Source: Reinekea marina (lineage in GTDB: Bacteria > Pseudomonadota > Gammaproteobacteria > Pseudomonadales > Natronospirillaceae). From it: DNA of 64,000 bases. The notes beneath the pieces were generated by a model. It did not search any database. It saw nothing but the letters and a program-made list of their open reading frames with translations, and was not told the origin of the DNA. Shown here piece by piece: positions 48,728-57,237 of the stretch (position 1 is the stretch's first letter; each line of letters starts with the position of its first letter). The DNA is taken from positions 2,840,501 through 2,904,500 of the forward strand of contig NZ_JAUFQI010000001.1 in assembly GCF_030409715.1 (NCBI RefSeq), in the 5' to 3' direction. The position numbers were made by a program, and so were the translations under genes.

Positions 48728-50305
48728 ATGGTTAATGAAACGAAATGGTTAAAACGAATTCAGACGTTGTCGCTTCCGGCCGTATTGCCTGTGAAGTCGT
48801 TGCCTCAGGCCAATGCTGATCTGGGTGACTGGATTGAAATTATCCGAGAAGACCCTCTATTAACAATTCATCTTTTCCGCTATGCCAATAAAATGCTCGC
48901 GAGTCACGATGTTTCTGTTAAAACGCTCGATCACGCTGTCAACTTACTGGGCTCAACACGCCTCATTGCATTAACTGGGAAAGTACCCAGAATTGAAGCG
49001 ACTAATACCAGCACCAAAGGGCTGCTTAACGCTATTGGTGACAGCCTATTGGCCGCATCCCTTATGCGCCAATGGTTTGAAATAAGACAAATCCCTTGGA
49101 CCGAAGCCGATTATTGGGTCACACTTTTTTACGATTTAAGTATTTGGGTTGCTTGGCTGTTAGAGCCAGAAACAATGGAAGGCATTGAATACCAAGTTCA
49201 GCAAGGTGCCAATAGAACCAAATTGATCGAGAAATTTTATGGCATGCCTCTGCGTGATTGGAACGACAAACTGTGTAAATTGTTCCAATTACCCATATTG
49301 GTTGAATCAGAAGAGACATCAACTCAGACCGATCAACGCACACAAAATTTCAAACAATCGGCTTTAAAATTCTTTTTACCTTTTAGTCACGACCTCGCTT
49401 CAACCGTAAGATCCACTACTTGGACAGGTGAGCCACTGCAAACACTTTGCAGAACTGGTGAAGTATCATTAGGGCTAACCCATTTCCAACCCATGCTGAA
49501 ACAATGGGTGGCAAATGCCGCTCGAGAGTACAGCCTACCTCAAGTAGCGCTGGCGGCCCGAAGACTACTGGCACACCAACCGCCCATGCAAGTTGCGGCT
49601 CGTGTTACTTCTGGGTTTAGTGAGGATGATGTAAATAAAGCACTTAAACTATCTCGAAAGCCAGAAGCTGCCCCGATTGTAACAAGCTGGCCAGAAGCTG
49701 AAGAGATTGAAACACTCAAAAGAACCCGAGAAAAAACCCCGAAACCAGCCCTTGAAAGAACCAACAGTACGAGTCCAGAATCCGATTTATCCCCACGTAA
49801 AGTCCTTGATTTAAATGCTCAGCGCGAAATACGTCGACAATTTCGAAACCAAAAATCTTGGCACTCACCTGTTGAAGTTCAAGAAAGTGCTTTGTTTGGC
49901 CTAATCAATGGGTTTGCCTTTAAGCGGGTTACTGTTTTAGAAATTACAGACGGCTTTTTGCAAGTTTTTGACAGCGAAGGTTGTCAGCAGTCACCACTGC
50001 TTCGCAATTTAAAAATGCCCATTGCTTCTTCGGAGTTACTCAAAGAATTCACCAAAAAAGTGTCAGCGTTGTGGGTCAATAGCAGCAATAAGGCCAACGC
50101 ATCACGAAAGTTGCCTCCTACTCTATTGGCAGCCGCCGAAGACGAATCTTTCTTTTTGCGTTCGTTCTCTATTGGTGGTGAAGTTACAATGCTGCTCTAC
50201 GCCGATTTAAAAGGCAGCCGAGAACCTTTAAACGCATACGATTATAAACTTTTTCGCGAGTATTGCGCCGATTGGAATACCGCCCTAAATAGACTGAGCC
50301 AATGA
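48728..50305 (+). CDS. HDOD-domain signalling protein
   Basis: 525 residues. The N-terminal part (about 10-200) is an HDOD domain: LSLPAVLPVKSLPQANADL, then IIREDPLLTIHLFRYANKML and LDHAVNLLGSTRLIAL. HDOD domains resemble HD phosphohydrolases but lack the metal residues. A charged linker (about 300-370) and a C-terminal GAF-like region follow. The role is probably signalling; partners are unknown. It overlaps the psd start by four bases. An HDOD gene beside psd is unexpected but the coupling looks real. Confidence 0.8.
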   Translation: MVNETKWLKRIQTLSLPAVLPVKSLPQANADLGDWIEIIREDPLLTIHLFRYANKMLASHDVSVKTLDHAVNLLGSTRLIALTGKVPRIEATNTSTKGLLNAIGDSLLAASLMRQWFEIRQIPWTEADYWVTLFYDLSIWVAWLLEPETMEGIEYQVQQGANRTKLIEKFYGMPLRDWNDKLCKLFQLPILVESEETSTQTDQRTQNFKQSALKFFLPFSHDLASTVRSTTWTGEPLQTLCRTGEVSLGLTHFQPMLKQWVANAAREYSLPQVALAARRLLAHQPPMQVAARVTSGFSEDDVNKALKLSRKPEAAPIVTSWPEAEEIETLKRTREKTPKPALERTNSTSPESDLSPRKVLDLNAQREIRRQFRNQKSWHSPVEVQESALFGLINGFAFKRVTVLEITDGFLQVFDSEGCQQSPLLRNLKMPIASSELLKEFTKKVSALWVNSSNKANASRKLPPTLLAAAEDESFFLRSFSIGGEVTMLLYADLKGSREPLNAYDYKLFREYCADWNTALNRLSQ

Positions 50306-51159
50306 ACTTAAAAAACATTTCATTTATTGCTAGCCAATACCTTTTACCCCATCACCTTTTATCCCGTGTGGTCGGGTATTTTGCTGAATCTGAATTGACC
50401 TTCATAAAAAAGCCGTTGATGCAATTTTTTCTGGATCGGTTTGGCATAGATTTAACCGAAGCAAAGCGTGAAAACATAAATGAATACAAAAACTTCAATG
50501 ACTTTTTTACACGAGCCCTTAAAGATGGCATTCGGCCTATAGCTGGCTCGAATAATGAGTTTATTAGCCCTGTAGACGGTGAAATAAGCCAGTTTGGTCT
50601 TATTGAAGACCAAACATTAGTTCAAGCAAAAGGTAAAAGCTTTCGAGTTGTTGATTTACTGGGCGGCGATAGTACACAAGCCCAAAAATTCAGTGGTGGC
50701 GAGTTTGCGACTTTGTACTTATCACCGAAGGATTACCATAGAATTCACATGCCTGTGTCGGGAAAATTGGTTAAAACTACGTTTATTCCAGGCAAATTAT
50801 TCAGTGTAAATCAACTAACCGCTCAGCACGTCCCTAATTTATTTGCGCGTAACGAACGACTAGTATGTGAATTCGAAACCGAACATGGCCCAGTCATTAT
50901 GGTTTTAGTTGGCGCGATGATCGTAGCCAGCATAGAAACAGTTTGGTCTGGAATTGTTGCACCCTTTCAAAGGAAAATTAGCCAACACTCCTTCGAAACC
51001 AAAAAACTCGATTTTGAACGTGGCGAAGAAGTGGGTCGCTTTCGTTTAGGCAGTACCGTAATTTTACTGACACAAAAAGATGCCCTGAACTGGCATGAAG
51101 ATATTGCTCCAGGAGCCACAGTTAAACTTGGGCAATTATTACAAGCTGACGCAAATTAA
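50302..51159 (+). CDS. psd: Phosphatidylserine decarboxylase proenzyme
   Basis: Makes phosphatidylethanolamine at the inner membrane. 285 residues. FNDFFTRALKDGIRPI, SPVDGEISQFG, LSPKDYHRIHMPVSG and the self-cleavage site RLGST (Ser about 251, becoming the pyruvoyl group) are visible. The ATG overlaps the HDOD stop. In Pseudomonas psd lies near the PilZ/fimX/serB genes, as it does here, though with the proQ and EF-P genes between. Confidence 0.95.
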   Translation: MNLKNISFIASQYLLPHHLLSRVVGYFAESELTFIKKPLMQFFLDRFGIDLTEAKRENINEYKNFNDFFTRALKDGIRPIAGSNNEFISPVDGEISQFGLIEDQTLVQAKGKSFRVVDLLGGDSTQAQKFSGGEFATLYLSPKDYHRIHMPVSGKLVKTTFIPGKLFSVNQLTAQHVPNLFARNERLVCEFETEHGPVIMVLVGAMIVASIETVWSGIVAPFQRKISQHSFETKKLDFERGEEVGRFRLGSTVILLTQKDALNWHEDIAPGATVKLGQLLQADAN

Positions 51160-51466
51160 ACGGGAACGCTCGTTACATAACTTTACACAACCAGCTTCCT
51201 TGTCAATTTAACCACTACAATAGATTAAGTCTCTGCCACTTTTTTTAACACGAGAAGTACAGAGACTTCCTTCACCTTATCATCTGATTCCATCGTTCTC
51301 ATTCCACTGCCATAGAACCGTCAATTATAGCCATTTTGGTTATTTGCGAGGTACTTCACAGCTTCAAATATTTCTCAAATTAAACTCTATTTTGCGCTGG
51401 CACTATTGAGTTTTAAGGCTAGTTTAGTAGAACCCATAACCACTATGGACCTAATTGGAGCAAGCT
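51160..51466. other. Gap between psd and a small orphan gene, with an inverted repeat
   Basis: No coding region is apparent in these 307 bases. AAGTCTCTG (51227-51235) and CAGAGACTT (51260-51268) are perfectly complementary with a 24-base interval holding seven T, so a hairpin or small RNA is possible. The promoter of the next gene presumably lies in the second half. Confidence 0.4.
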
Positions 51467-51778
51467 ATGGAACCACTTATGATTTTCTCAGAAACCAACA
51501 TTTATATTTTGTCTAAGTTGGTAGCCTTAGTTAGACGCGATACAGGCACTCGCCATCGTCTAAACTCAAATGATGCGATTAAGCATTTGCTACACGATGC
51601 CTCTCGTACGGCCGACGAGCGAATTCAAAGCTTCTATTACCGCTTTTTAGAAAATCTCACTCCAGAACAATTGGTGAGTTTTAAAGCCGAAGGCATTCAG
51701 ATTCCCGACCAATACATGCGTAAGCCTGGAATTATTCCAACTAACGTAGGTCGTCAATATGCCTACGCATCGCGATAA
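51467..51778 (+). CDS. Hypothetical small protein
   Basis: 103 residues from ATG 51467, which has GGAG at seven bases. No family recognised. The sequence is soluble and basic, with a helical first half (NIYILSKLVALVRRDTG, LNSNDAIKHLLHDASR) and a short segment ERIQSFYYRFLENL. It lies between psd and proQ, own promoter likely. The strong ribosome site and ordinary composition argue it is real. Confidence 0.6.
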   Translation: MEPLMIFSETNIYILSKLVALVRRDTGTRHRLNSNDAIKHLLHDASRTADERIQSFYYRFLENLTPEQLVSFKAEGIQIPDQYMRKPGIIPTNVGRQYAYASR

Positions 51779-51919
51779 TTCAGCGAGACCGACAAATTTG
51801 ATGCCTTGAACACACAGTTGTAAATTGTATTCGAGGCACAAATACCGCTTTCGCCCTTTGCAAACGAGTCATAACCGAGTATCCTGCGGCGCTCGAATCA
51901 TCACATCTATACGAATATT

Positions 51920-52507
51920 ATGTCTGAATTGGAAGTCCAAAACGAATCTCAAGTTACACCAGTAACGGAAGAGGTCTCAGCAAAACAAAAAGCTGATGCA
52001 AAGCGACAAAAAGAATACTTAGCGAACCGTAAAGCTCTAGATGAGTTATGCGAGCTTTATCCTGAAGTATTCAACCCTAAAGAGCCTAAACCCCTCCAAA
52101 TAGGTATTCATGCCGCCATTGCTGAAGACGGAAAGCTTTCAAAGACTCGTATTCGTCGTGCGCTTAACCTGTATGTTCGCATGCGCAGTTACATTGCATG
52201 TTTAAAAGAAGGGGCTGAGCGTGTGACTGTTGGCGGTACGTCAACTGGTACAGTGACCGCAGAAGAAGCGCAACACGCAGCGGGTAAATTGGCTGAAATC
52301 GACAAGAAGCGAGCGGCTCGCCGCCCAGCAAAGCCAGCAGGCCGTAAGCCTAACAAGGCTCATCCCTCTAAAGCTAAAAAAGCCGATGCGCCGAAAAAAC
52401 AGCCCGCTAAAGCCAATACTTCAGCTAAAAAAGAAGAATTTGAAGGCGATAGCGAAGCTAGAATGGCCGCTAAGTTAGCCGCTTTAGTTAATAAACGTTC
52501 AAATTAA
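51920..52507 (+). CDS. proQ: ProQ/FinO family RNA-binding protein
   Basis: 195 residues. The FinO/ProQ core (about 30-115) includes LCELYPEVFNPKEPKPLQIG and LSKTRIRRALNLYVRMRSY. The C-terminal third is a Lys/Ala/Pro-rich linker and tail. Such proteins bind structured small RNAs and mRNA 3' ends as chaperones. E. coli ProQ is longer and has a C-terminal Tudor-like domain, which is not evident here. The stop overlaps the epmA stop by three bases in convergent orientation. Confidence 0.85.
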   Translation: MSELEVQNESQVTPVTEEVSAKQKADAKRQKEYLANRKALDELCELYPEVFNPKEPKPLQIGIHAAIAEDGKLSKTRIRRALNLYVRMRSYIACLKEGAERVTVGGTSTGTVTAEEAQHAAGKLAEIDKKRAARRPAKPAGRKPNKAHPSKAKKADAPKKQPAKANTSAKKEEFEGDSEARMAAKLAALVNKRSN

Positions 52508-53445
52508 GCACGGCCAAACTCAAAAGGCAGTACCTCACTTATTGATGAGTACTGCCCCAAGATCATCAGCAACCGATCCACCCCCAACGCCACACCAGAA
52601 CAGCTGGGCATGCCCTGCTCCAATGCCGCCAAAAATGCTTCGTCAATTTTAGGTGCCGCCAAGCCAAGCTGCTGTCTTTGAACAGATTCAGCTTCAAAAC
52701 GCCTCTTTTGCTCGATCGAATCTGTTAATTCAAAGTACCCATTTGCCAACTCCATTCCTTGCCAATAAAGCTCAAATCGGCGCGCAATAGCCTGATCGTT
52801 AAACAGCCCATAGGCAGCGAGCGCAGCCTGGCTTTGAGGATAGCTATGAATAAAGCAAAGTCTTTCTTTAGGCAGGTTTGGCTCAACGACTAACGCCATA
52901 AGGGCATCTAAACAATCATCCCGCTGCCATTGATCTGCGTCTGATTGAAGCGAGCGTGCAGCCGCCAATTGGAGCTCTTTCAATGAACTGGAAAAAGGAT
53001 TGGGTAGTTTCGCGTCTAGAAAGGCTTGTTCATAGCTAGTATGAATCACCTCAAGGTTTGTACCGGGTGTTAAGCCGTCAATGAGGTTAACCACATCGCT
53101 CATGAGTTCCCATTCATCCCAGCCTGTTCGGTACCATTCAAGCATCATAAATTCTGGATTATGACGTTGGCCCGTTTCATCTTGTCGAAAAACATGTGCA
53201 AGCTGGTAAATATCACCAGAACCGGCAGCCAGTAAACGTTTCATTGGGAATTCAGGCGATGTATGAAGTGCATAACCTTCTTGGGTTATGAATTGGCTTA
53301 GATGCACATCCGTGCCGGTCGACCGAGATAAGGCGGGCGTATCAACTTCTAATACGTTTTGATCTTTAAAATAACTACGAATATGAGAAAACACTTCGGC
53401 ACGATGCCGCAGTGCATTTAGGGAGGCACTTGGTTGCCAATTCAT
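52504..53445 (-). CDS. epmA: EF-P--lysine ligase EpmA
   Basis: Class II lysyl-tRNA-synthetase-like enzyme that attaches beta-lysine to EF-P, lacking the anticodon-binding domain. From ATG 53445 (GAGG at six bases) it has 313 residues. Motif 2 is VFRQDETGQRHNPEFMMLEW and motif 3 GVALGVDRLLMI. The longer frame from 53472 runs into a hairpin and has no ribosome site. It is downstream of efp on the same strand with a terminator-like hairpin between. Confidence 0.94.
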   Translation of the reverse strand: MNWQPSASLNALRHRAEVFSHIRSYFKDQNVLEVDTPALSRSTGTDVHLSQFITQEGYALHTSPEFPMKRLLAAGSGDIYQLAHVFRQDETGQRHNPEFMMLEWYRTGWDEWELMSDVVNLIDGLTPGTNLEVIHTSYEQAFLDAKLPNPFSSSLKELQLAAARSLQSDADQWQRDDCLDALMALVVEPNLPKERLCFIHSYPQSQAALAAYGLFNDQAIARRFELYWQGMELANGYFELTDSIEQKRRFEAESVQRQQLGLAAPKIDEAFLAALEQGMPSCSGVALGVDRLLMILGQYSSISEVLPFEFGRA

Positions 53446-53453
53446 AGAAACCT

Positions 53454-53481
53454 CAAACAAAAGCCCCTTCAATAGGGGCTT
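53454..53481 (-). terminator. Hairpin between efp and epmA
   Basis: AAGCCCCT (53461-53468) and AGGGGCTT (53474-53481) form an 8-base stem, followed on the minus strand by TTGTTTG. It sits 13 bases past the efp stop and immediately before the epmA ribosome site, so it may set the efp to epmA expression ratio. Confidence 0.75.
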
Positions 53482-53493
53482 GATAAACAGGCT

Positions 53494-54066
53494 TTAGCTT
53501 TTTGCTCGGCTTAAGTATTCGGCTTTACGCGTATCTACACGAATAATTTCACCTTCACAGATAAACAATGGCACTTTAACTACAGCACCAGAAGATAATT
53601 TCGCAGGTTTTGATCCGCCTGTTGCCGTATCCCCTTTTAAACCTGGGTCCGTTTCAACCACTTCTAGTTCGATATGGTTAGGCGGTGTAACTGCAATAGG
53701 AGCGCCGTTAAACAAGCACACTGAAAACACTTCTTGCTCTTTTAACCAATCTCTCGCATCACCTAAAGCTGACTCTTCTGCGCCGATTTGCTCAAAAGTT
53801 CCATCGGTTTTCATAAAGTGCCAAAACTCGCCATCGCTATAGAGATATTCCATATCTATATCCATGACATCGGCCGCTTCAATGCTTTCACCTGACTTAA
53901 ACGTACGCTCCCATGTGCGATTCGTTTTTAGGTTCTTCAATTTAACTCGGTTAAAAGCCTGGCCTTTACCTGGTTTAACAAACTCGTTGTCGACGATAGT
54001 ACAAGGATCGCCATCGAGTAAAACTTTCATGCCTGAGCGAAATTCGCTGGTAGAATATGTAGCCAT
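53494..54066 (-). CDS. efp: Translation elongation factor P
   Basis: Relieves ribosome stalling at polyproline. 190 residues. The modified lysine is Lys34 in KPGKGQAF, as in E. coli. The three beta-barrel domains are evident by length, and ITDRT-type C-terminal motifs are replaced by [17 protein letters not shown]. It is divergent from epmB, 37 bases between the starts, and followed by epmA, so target and both modification enzymes are adjacent. Confidence 0.96.
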   Translation of the reverse strand: MATYSTSEFRSGMKVLLDGDPCTIVDNEFVKPGKGQAFNRVKLKNLKTNRTWERTFKSGESIEAADVMDIDMEYLYSDGEFWHFMKTDGTFEQIGAEESALGDARDWLKEQEVFSVCLFNGAPIAVTPPNHIELEVVETDPGLKGDTATGGSKPAKLSSGAVVKVPLFICEGEIIRVDTRKAEYLSRAKS

Positions 54067-54103
54067 GTTTACAATCTTCTGCTAACTATTAAAAAGAACC
54101 CTT

Positions 54104-55159
54104 ATGATACCTGTTTTCGAAGACACTTTGCAGCCTAATACTCTAAAAGCCACTAAAATTGAAAGTGACCATTGGCAAGTGCAATTGGCTGGTGCCTTTA
54201 AATCTGCCCCGGATTTACTGACCTATTTAAACATTGCTCCCACCGAGGCAAATCTCCTGCTTGATGATGACGCGACAGGTTTCGCATTTAAAGTGCCGCT
54301 CGCGTTTGCGCAACTCATGAAAAAAGGAGACCCAAGCGACCCTCTGCTTCTTCAAGTCATCACCCGCTCACAAGAACTCAACACAATTTCTGGTTATTCA
54401 AACGACCCTTTACAAGAAGCCGATTACAATCCAGTGCCTGGGCTGATTCACAAGTATGCCAACAGAGCATTGCTGATAGCTCACCAAAGCTGCGCCGTTC
54501 ACTGTCGTTACTGCTTTCGCCGCCACTTCCCTTATAGCGAACAACAGCTTAAACCTGCTCAACTCAGCGCAGCGCTTAACTACATAAAACAAAGGCCAGA
54601 AATTAACGAGATTATATTAAGTGGAGGTGATCCGCTCAGCCTCTCTGATGCAAAACTCGAACAATTAATAAACAATCTAAATAACATTGAGACCCTAACC
54701 ACGATTAGGATTCATACAAGAACCCCTGTTGTTCTTCCTGATCGAATTTGCTCGGAGTTATTGGAAACTATTGAGCGATCAAATAAAAAAATTGTTTTTG
54801 TACTACACATCAATCACCCAAACGAAATTGGGAAACGACTTGCCGATAAATTGACGCAATTAAAAAATGTCGGTGTTACGTTACTGAATCAGACGGTTTT
54901 ACTTAAAGAAATCAACGATAGCGCCGATACATTGAAAAATTTAAGTCAAAAGCTTTGGGACACTGGCGTATTACCTTATTATTTACATCTTCTAGACCCA
55001 GTTCAGGGCGCCGCGCACTTTAATGTTTCTGAATCTGACGCCATTGAGATATGGCAAGCATTGCAAGCCGGTGTATCGGGCTACCTACTGCCTAGACTTG
55101 TACGTGAAATACCCAATCGACCATCAAAGACCTGGTTAAATAACAGCCAAGAGGGCTGA
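54104..55159 (+). CDS. epmB: EF-P (R)-beta-lysine forming aminomutase EpmB
   Basis: Radical-SAM lysine 2,3-aminomutase that supplies (R)-beta-lysine for EF-P. 351 residues. The iron-sulfur motif is CAVHCRYCFRRHF (Cys130, 134, 137), and SGGDPLSLSD and the PLP-binding C-terminal part follow. It is divergent from efp with only 37 bases between. A small CAGCC/GGCTG hairpin with ATTTTATT overlaps the stop and may be a weak terminator. Confidence 0.94.
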   Translation: MIPVFEDTLQPNTLKATKIESDHWQVQLAGAFKSAPDLLTYLNIAPTEANLLLDDDATGFAFKVPLAFAQLMKKGDPSDPLLLQVITRSQELNTISGYSNDPLQEADYNPVPGLIHKYANRALLIAHQSCAVHCRYCFRRHFPYSEQQLKPAQLSAALNYIKQRPEINEIILSGGDPLSLSDAKLEQLINNLNNIETLTTIRIHTRTPVVLPDRICSELLETIERSNKKIVFVLHINHPNEIGKRLADKLTQLKNVGVTLLNQTVLLKEINDSADTLKNLSQKLWDTGVLPYYLHLLDPVQGAAHFNVSESDAIEIWQALQAGVSGYLLPRLVREIPNRPSKTWLNNSQEG

Positions 55160-55339
55160 TTTTATTGCGCTCCATCTGTTATTGGTCTTAACTGTAATAT
55201 ATGTAAAGTAATCGCGCTTAATTTGGCTATTTTGCATTCATTAATATTTAACTATTTCGCTGTTGCCCGTAGGTAGGTGTAGACGATAAATTAACGTATA
55301 ATGAACTATACTGATCAGGGAATGAGATAAGAGAGTTAC

Positions 55340-57124
55340 ATGCAATATCGCGATCAACCTTATTTGAACACGCCAAAACAGACACAAACGACTTTATCGT
55401 TTTGTGATCCTACCGCGCGTCAATTAAAAGCGTGGGTAGAAAGCCTACCAATGGCAAACATTGGTGAAACCTCACGGCAGCTCTACCATGCGGTTATTGA
55501 GTTCAATCAATTGAAACTCTCCGACTCTGCTCGCCTTGAATTAATGGATCTTGTTCGCGGCCCTATTCATTTTGTGTGCAACCAGCTCAATAATCGTTAC
55601 TTAAACCAAGGTGTTGTTCTTGATGATCAGCAACGAAAAGTGGCCAACCTCGCCCAAGCGTTGCAGACGCATTTAGCCATTGGTTATAAAATAATCATTC
55701 AGCACATGCTCGCCCAAGGCAGCATTAAACAAAAAGCGCCGTTGGCAAAAGCTATTCACCGCTCTTTAGGTGAATTGATGCCCGCTATATTGCGGTCTTA
55801 CCAATTATACATCCAGACGCCTCCTGGTATCTGGCAAGAAATTCATCAGCTTTATCAAATTGCTTCTGCCTTTAATATTCAAATGGAAGTGGTGCCAGAT
55901 TCATTGGCCACAAAACAGCTGACGATTCAGCAAAACTATTTACGCATTTGCCTGTTGGGTGCGTGCCAGCCAAACCAATTACTGCAACGAGAGTTGAGCG
56001 ATGTATTTAGCTCGCTCACCAAGTGGGCAACGCATTTAGAAATCGAAGACGTTGCAGATGAAAAATCGGTATTAGTGATTAATCCTGAAACCGACAATGC
56101 CCCTCAATACCGGTATTTAATTAAGAAATCGAATTTATCTGATTACCTTGGTATAAACGCATTACCGCTTATTAGGTTGCTTCATGCAGATCATAAAATT
56201 TTAGCGAACCCTGAATCACGTGGAAAACTATCCATTGTTGATGAACGCTTTAATGTCAGCTTATTAGAACACTTAATTCAATCTTGGGGGGGGATGAAAC
56301 AACGCTCCTTCTCACGCACACCGGCCACAGGTCAAGTATCCATGACTGTAGGGCTAACCGCCACCCACTTTCATATTGCGGGTGAGATTCCATTTTATTC
56401 TTTGCTTTATGGAACAGCGACTCATTCAGACAACCCATTCATGGGAGCTGTGCAAAACCGATTTAACGCCGACGACACTCAAGCCGTAAAATCTCAACAA
56501 GATGTATGGGAAGGGTCATTCGATTCAGGCACTCGCCCTAAAATGCTGTCTGAAGACTCTATAGAATTTAACTCTGAGCCCGACGAAAGCCACCCAAAAT
56601 TTAGCGGCCAGCTAATTAATGTAAGCCCGCGAGGCTATTGCTTACAGTGGCAAGATGCCCCCGCTTCCAACCTAAAAACAGGCGAAGTGGTCTCGATTAA
56701 AGAAGACAACCTGCAACACTGGAACTTAGGTGTGGTTCGTTGGATACGTCAAGGTAAAGATTTTGGTACACAGATGGGTGTCGAGTTATTAGCGCCTAAC
56801 AGCCGCCCTTGCGGAATACGTCAATTACATAAAACTGGCGCACATGGCGACTACCTTCGCGCACTGTACATTCCAGAAATAAAAGCGATCGGTCAAGACG
56901 CTTCCGTTCTAACCCCACGATTGCCTTTCAACATTGGTAATAAGGTTACGATTAACCTCGAAGGGGAAGAAGAAAAGTACCAACTCACGAAAAGAATCCT
57001 ATCGACAGGTATCATTAGTCAATTCCAAGTCAGGCGCGTTGCGCAAAAAGTAGGCGAAGCCACGAGAAAACCGATGCCTTCCGATGATGGTGACAACTTT
57101 GAAAGCTTATGGCGGCAGTTATAA
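55340..57124 (+). CDS. PilZ-domain protein upstream of fimX (PA4958-like)
   Basis: 594 residues. The first 380 are alpha-helical and unassigned. A PilZ-like beta domain is suggested near 410-490 (FSGQLINVSPRGYCLQW, then LGVVRWIRQGKDFGTQMGVELL), but the canonical RxxxR motif is not obvious. The position directly before a FimX-type gene, with serB after, copies the Pseudomonas aeruginosa arrangement (PA4958, fimX, serB). A link to type IV pilus and c-di-GMP control is therefore inferred. A TATAAT occurs about 40 bases before the ATG. Confidence 0.7.
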   Translation: MQYRDQPYLNTPKQTQTTLSFCDPTARQLKAWVESLPMANIGETSRQLYHAVIEFNQLKLSDSARLELMDLVRGPIHFVCNQLNNRYLNQGVVLDDQQRKVANLAQALQTHLAIGYKIIIQHMLAQGSIKQKAPLAKAIHRSLGELMPAILRSYQLYIQTPPGIWQEIHQLYQIASAFNIQMEVVPDSLATKQLTIQQNYLRICLLGACQPNQLLQRELSDVFSSLTKWATHLEIEDVADEKSVLVINPETDNAPQYRYLIKKSNLSDYLGINALPLIRLLHADHKILANPESRGKLSIVDERFNVSLLEHLIQSWGGMKQRSFSRTPATGQVSMTVGLTATHFHIAGEIPFYSLLYGTATHSDNPFMGAVQNRFNADDTQAVKSQQDVWEGSFDSGTRPKMLSEDSIEFNSEPDESHPKFSGQLINVSPRGYCLQWQDAPASNLKTGEVVSIKEDNLQHWNLGVVRWIRQGKDFGTQMGVELLAPNSRPCGIRQLHKTGAHGDYLRALYIPEIKAIGQDASVLTPRLPFNIGNKVTINLEGEEEKYQLTKRILSTGIISQFQVRRVAQKVGEATRKPMPSDDGDNFESLWRQL

Positions 57125-57237
57125 GCGTCTACTGATTAACATTTCTAACAATCAATTTTGCTAATATGTGGGCAGGTAGACCGTTTGTCACTATACTAAG
57201 GCCATTAATCCATATAATTATGACAAGTAGTTGATTT

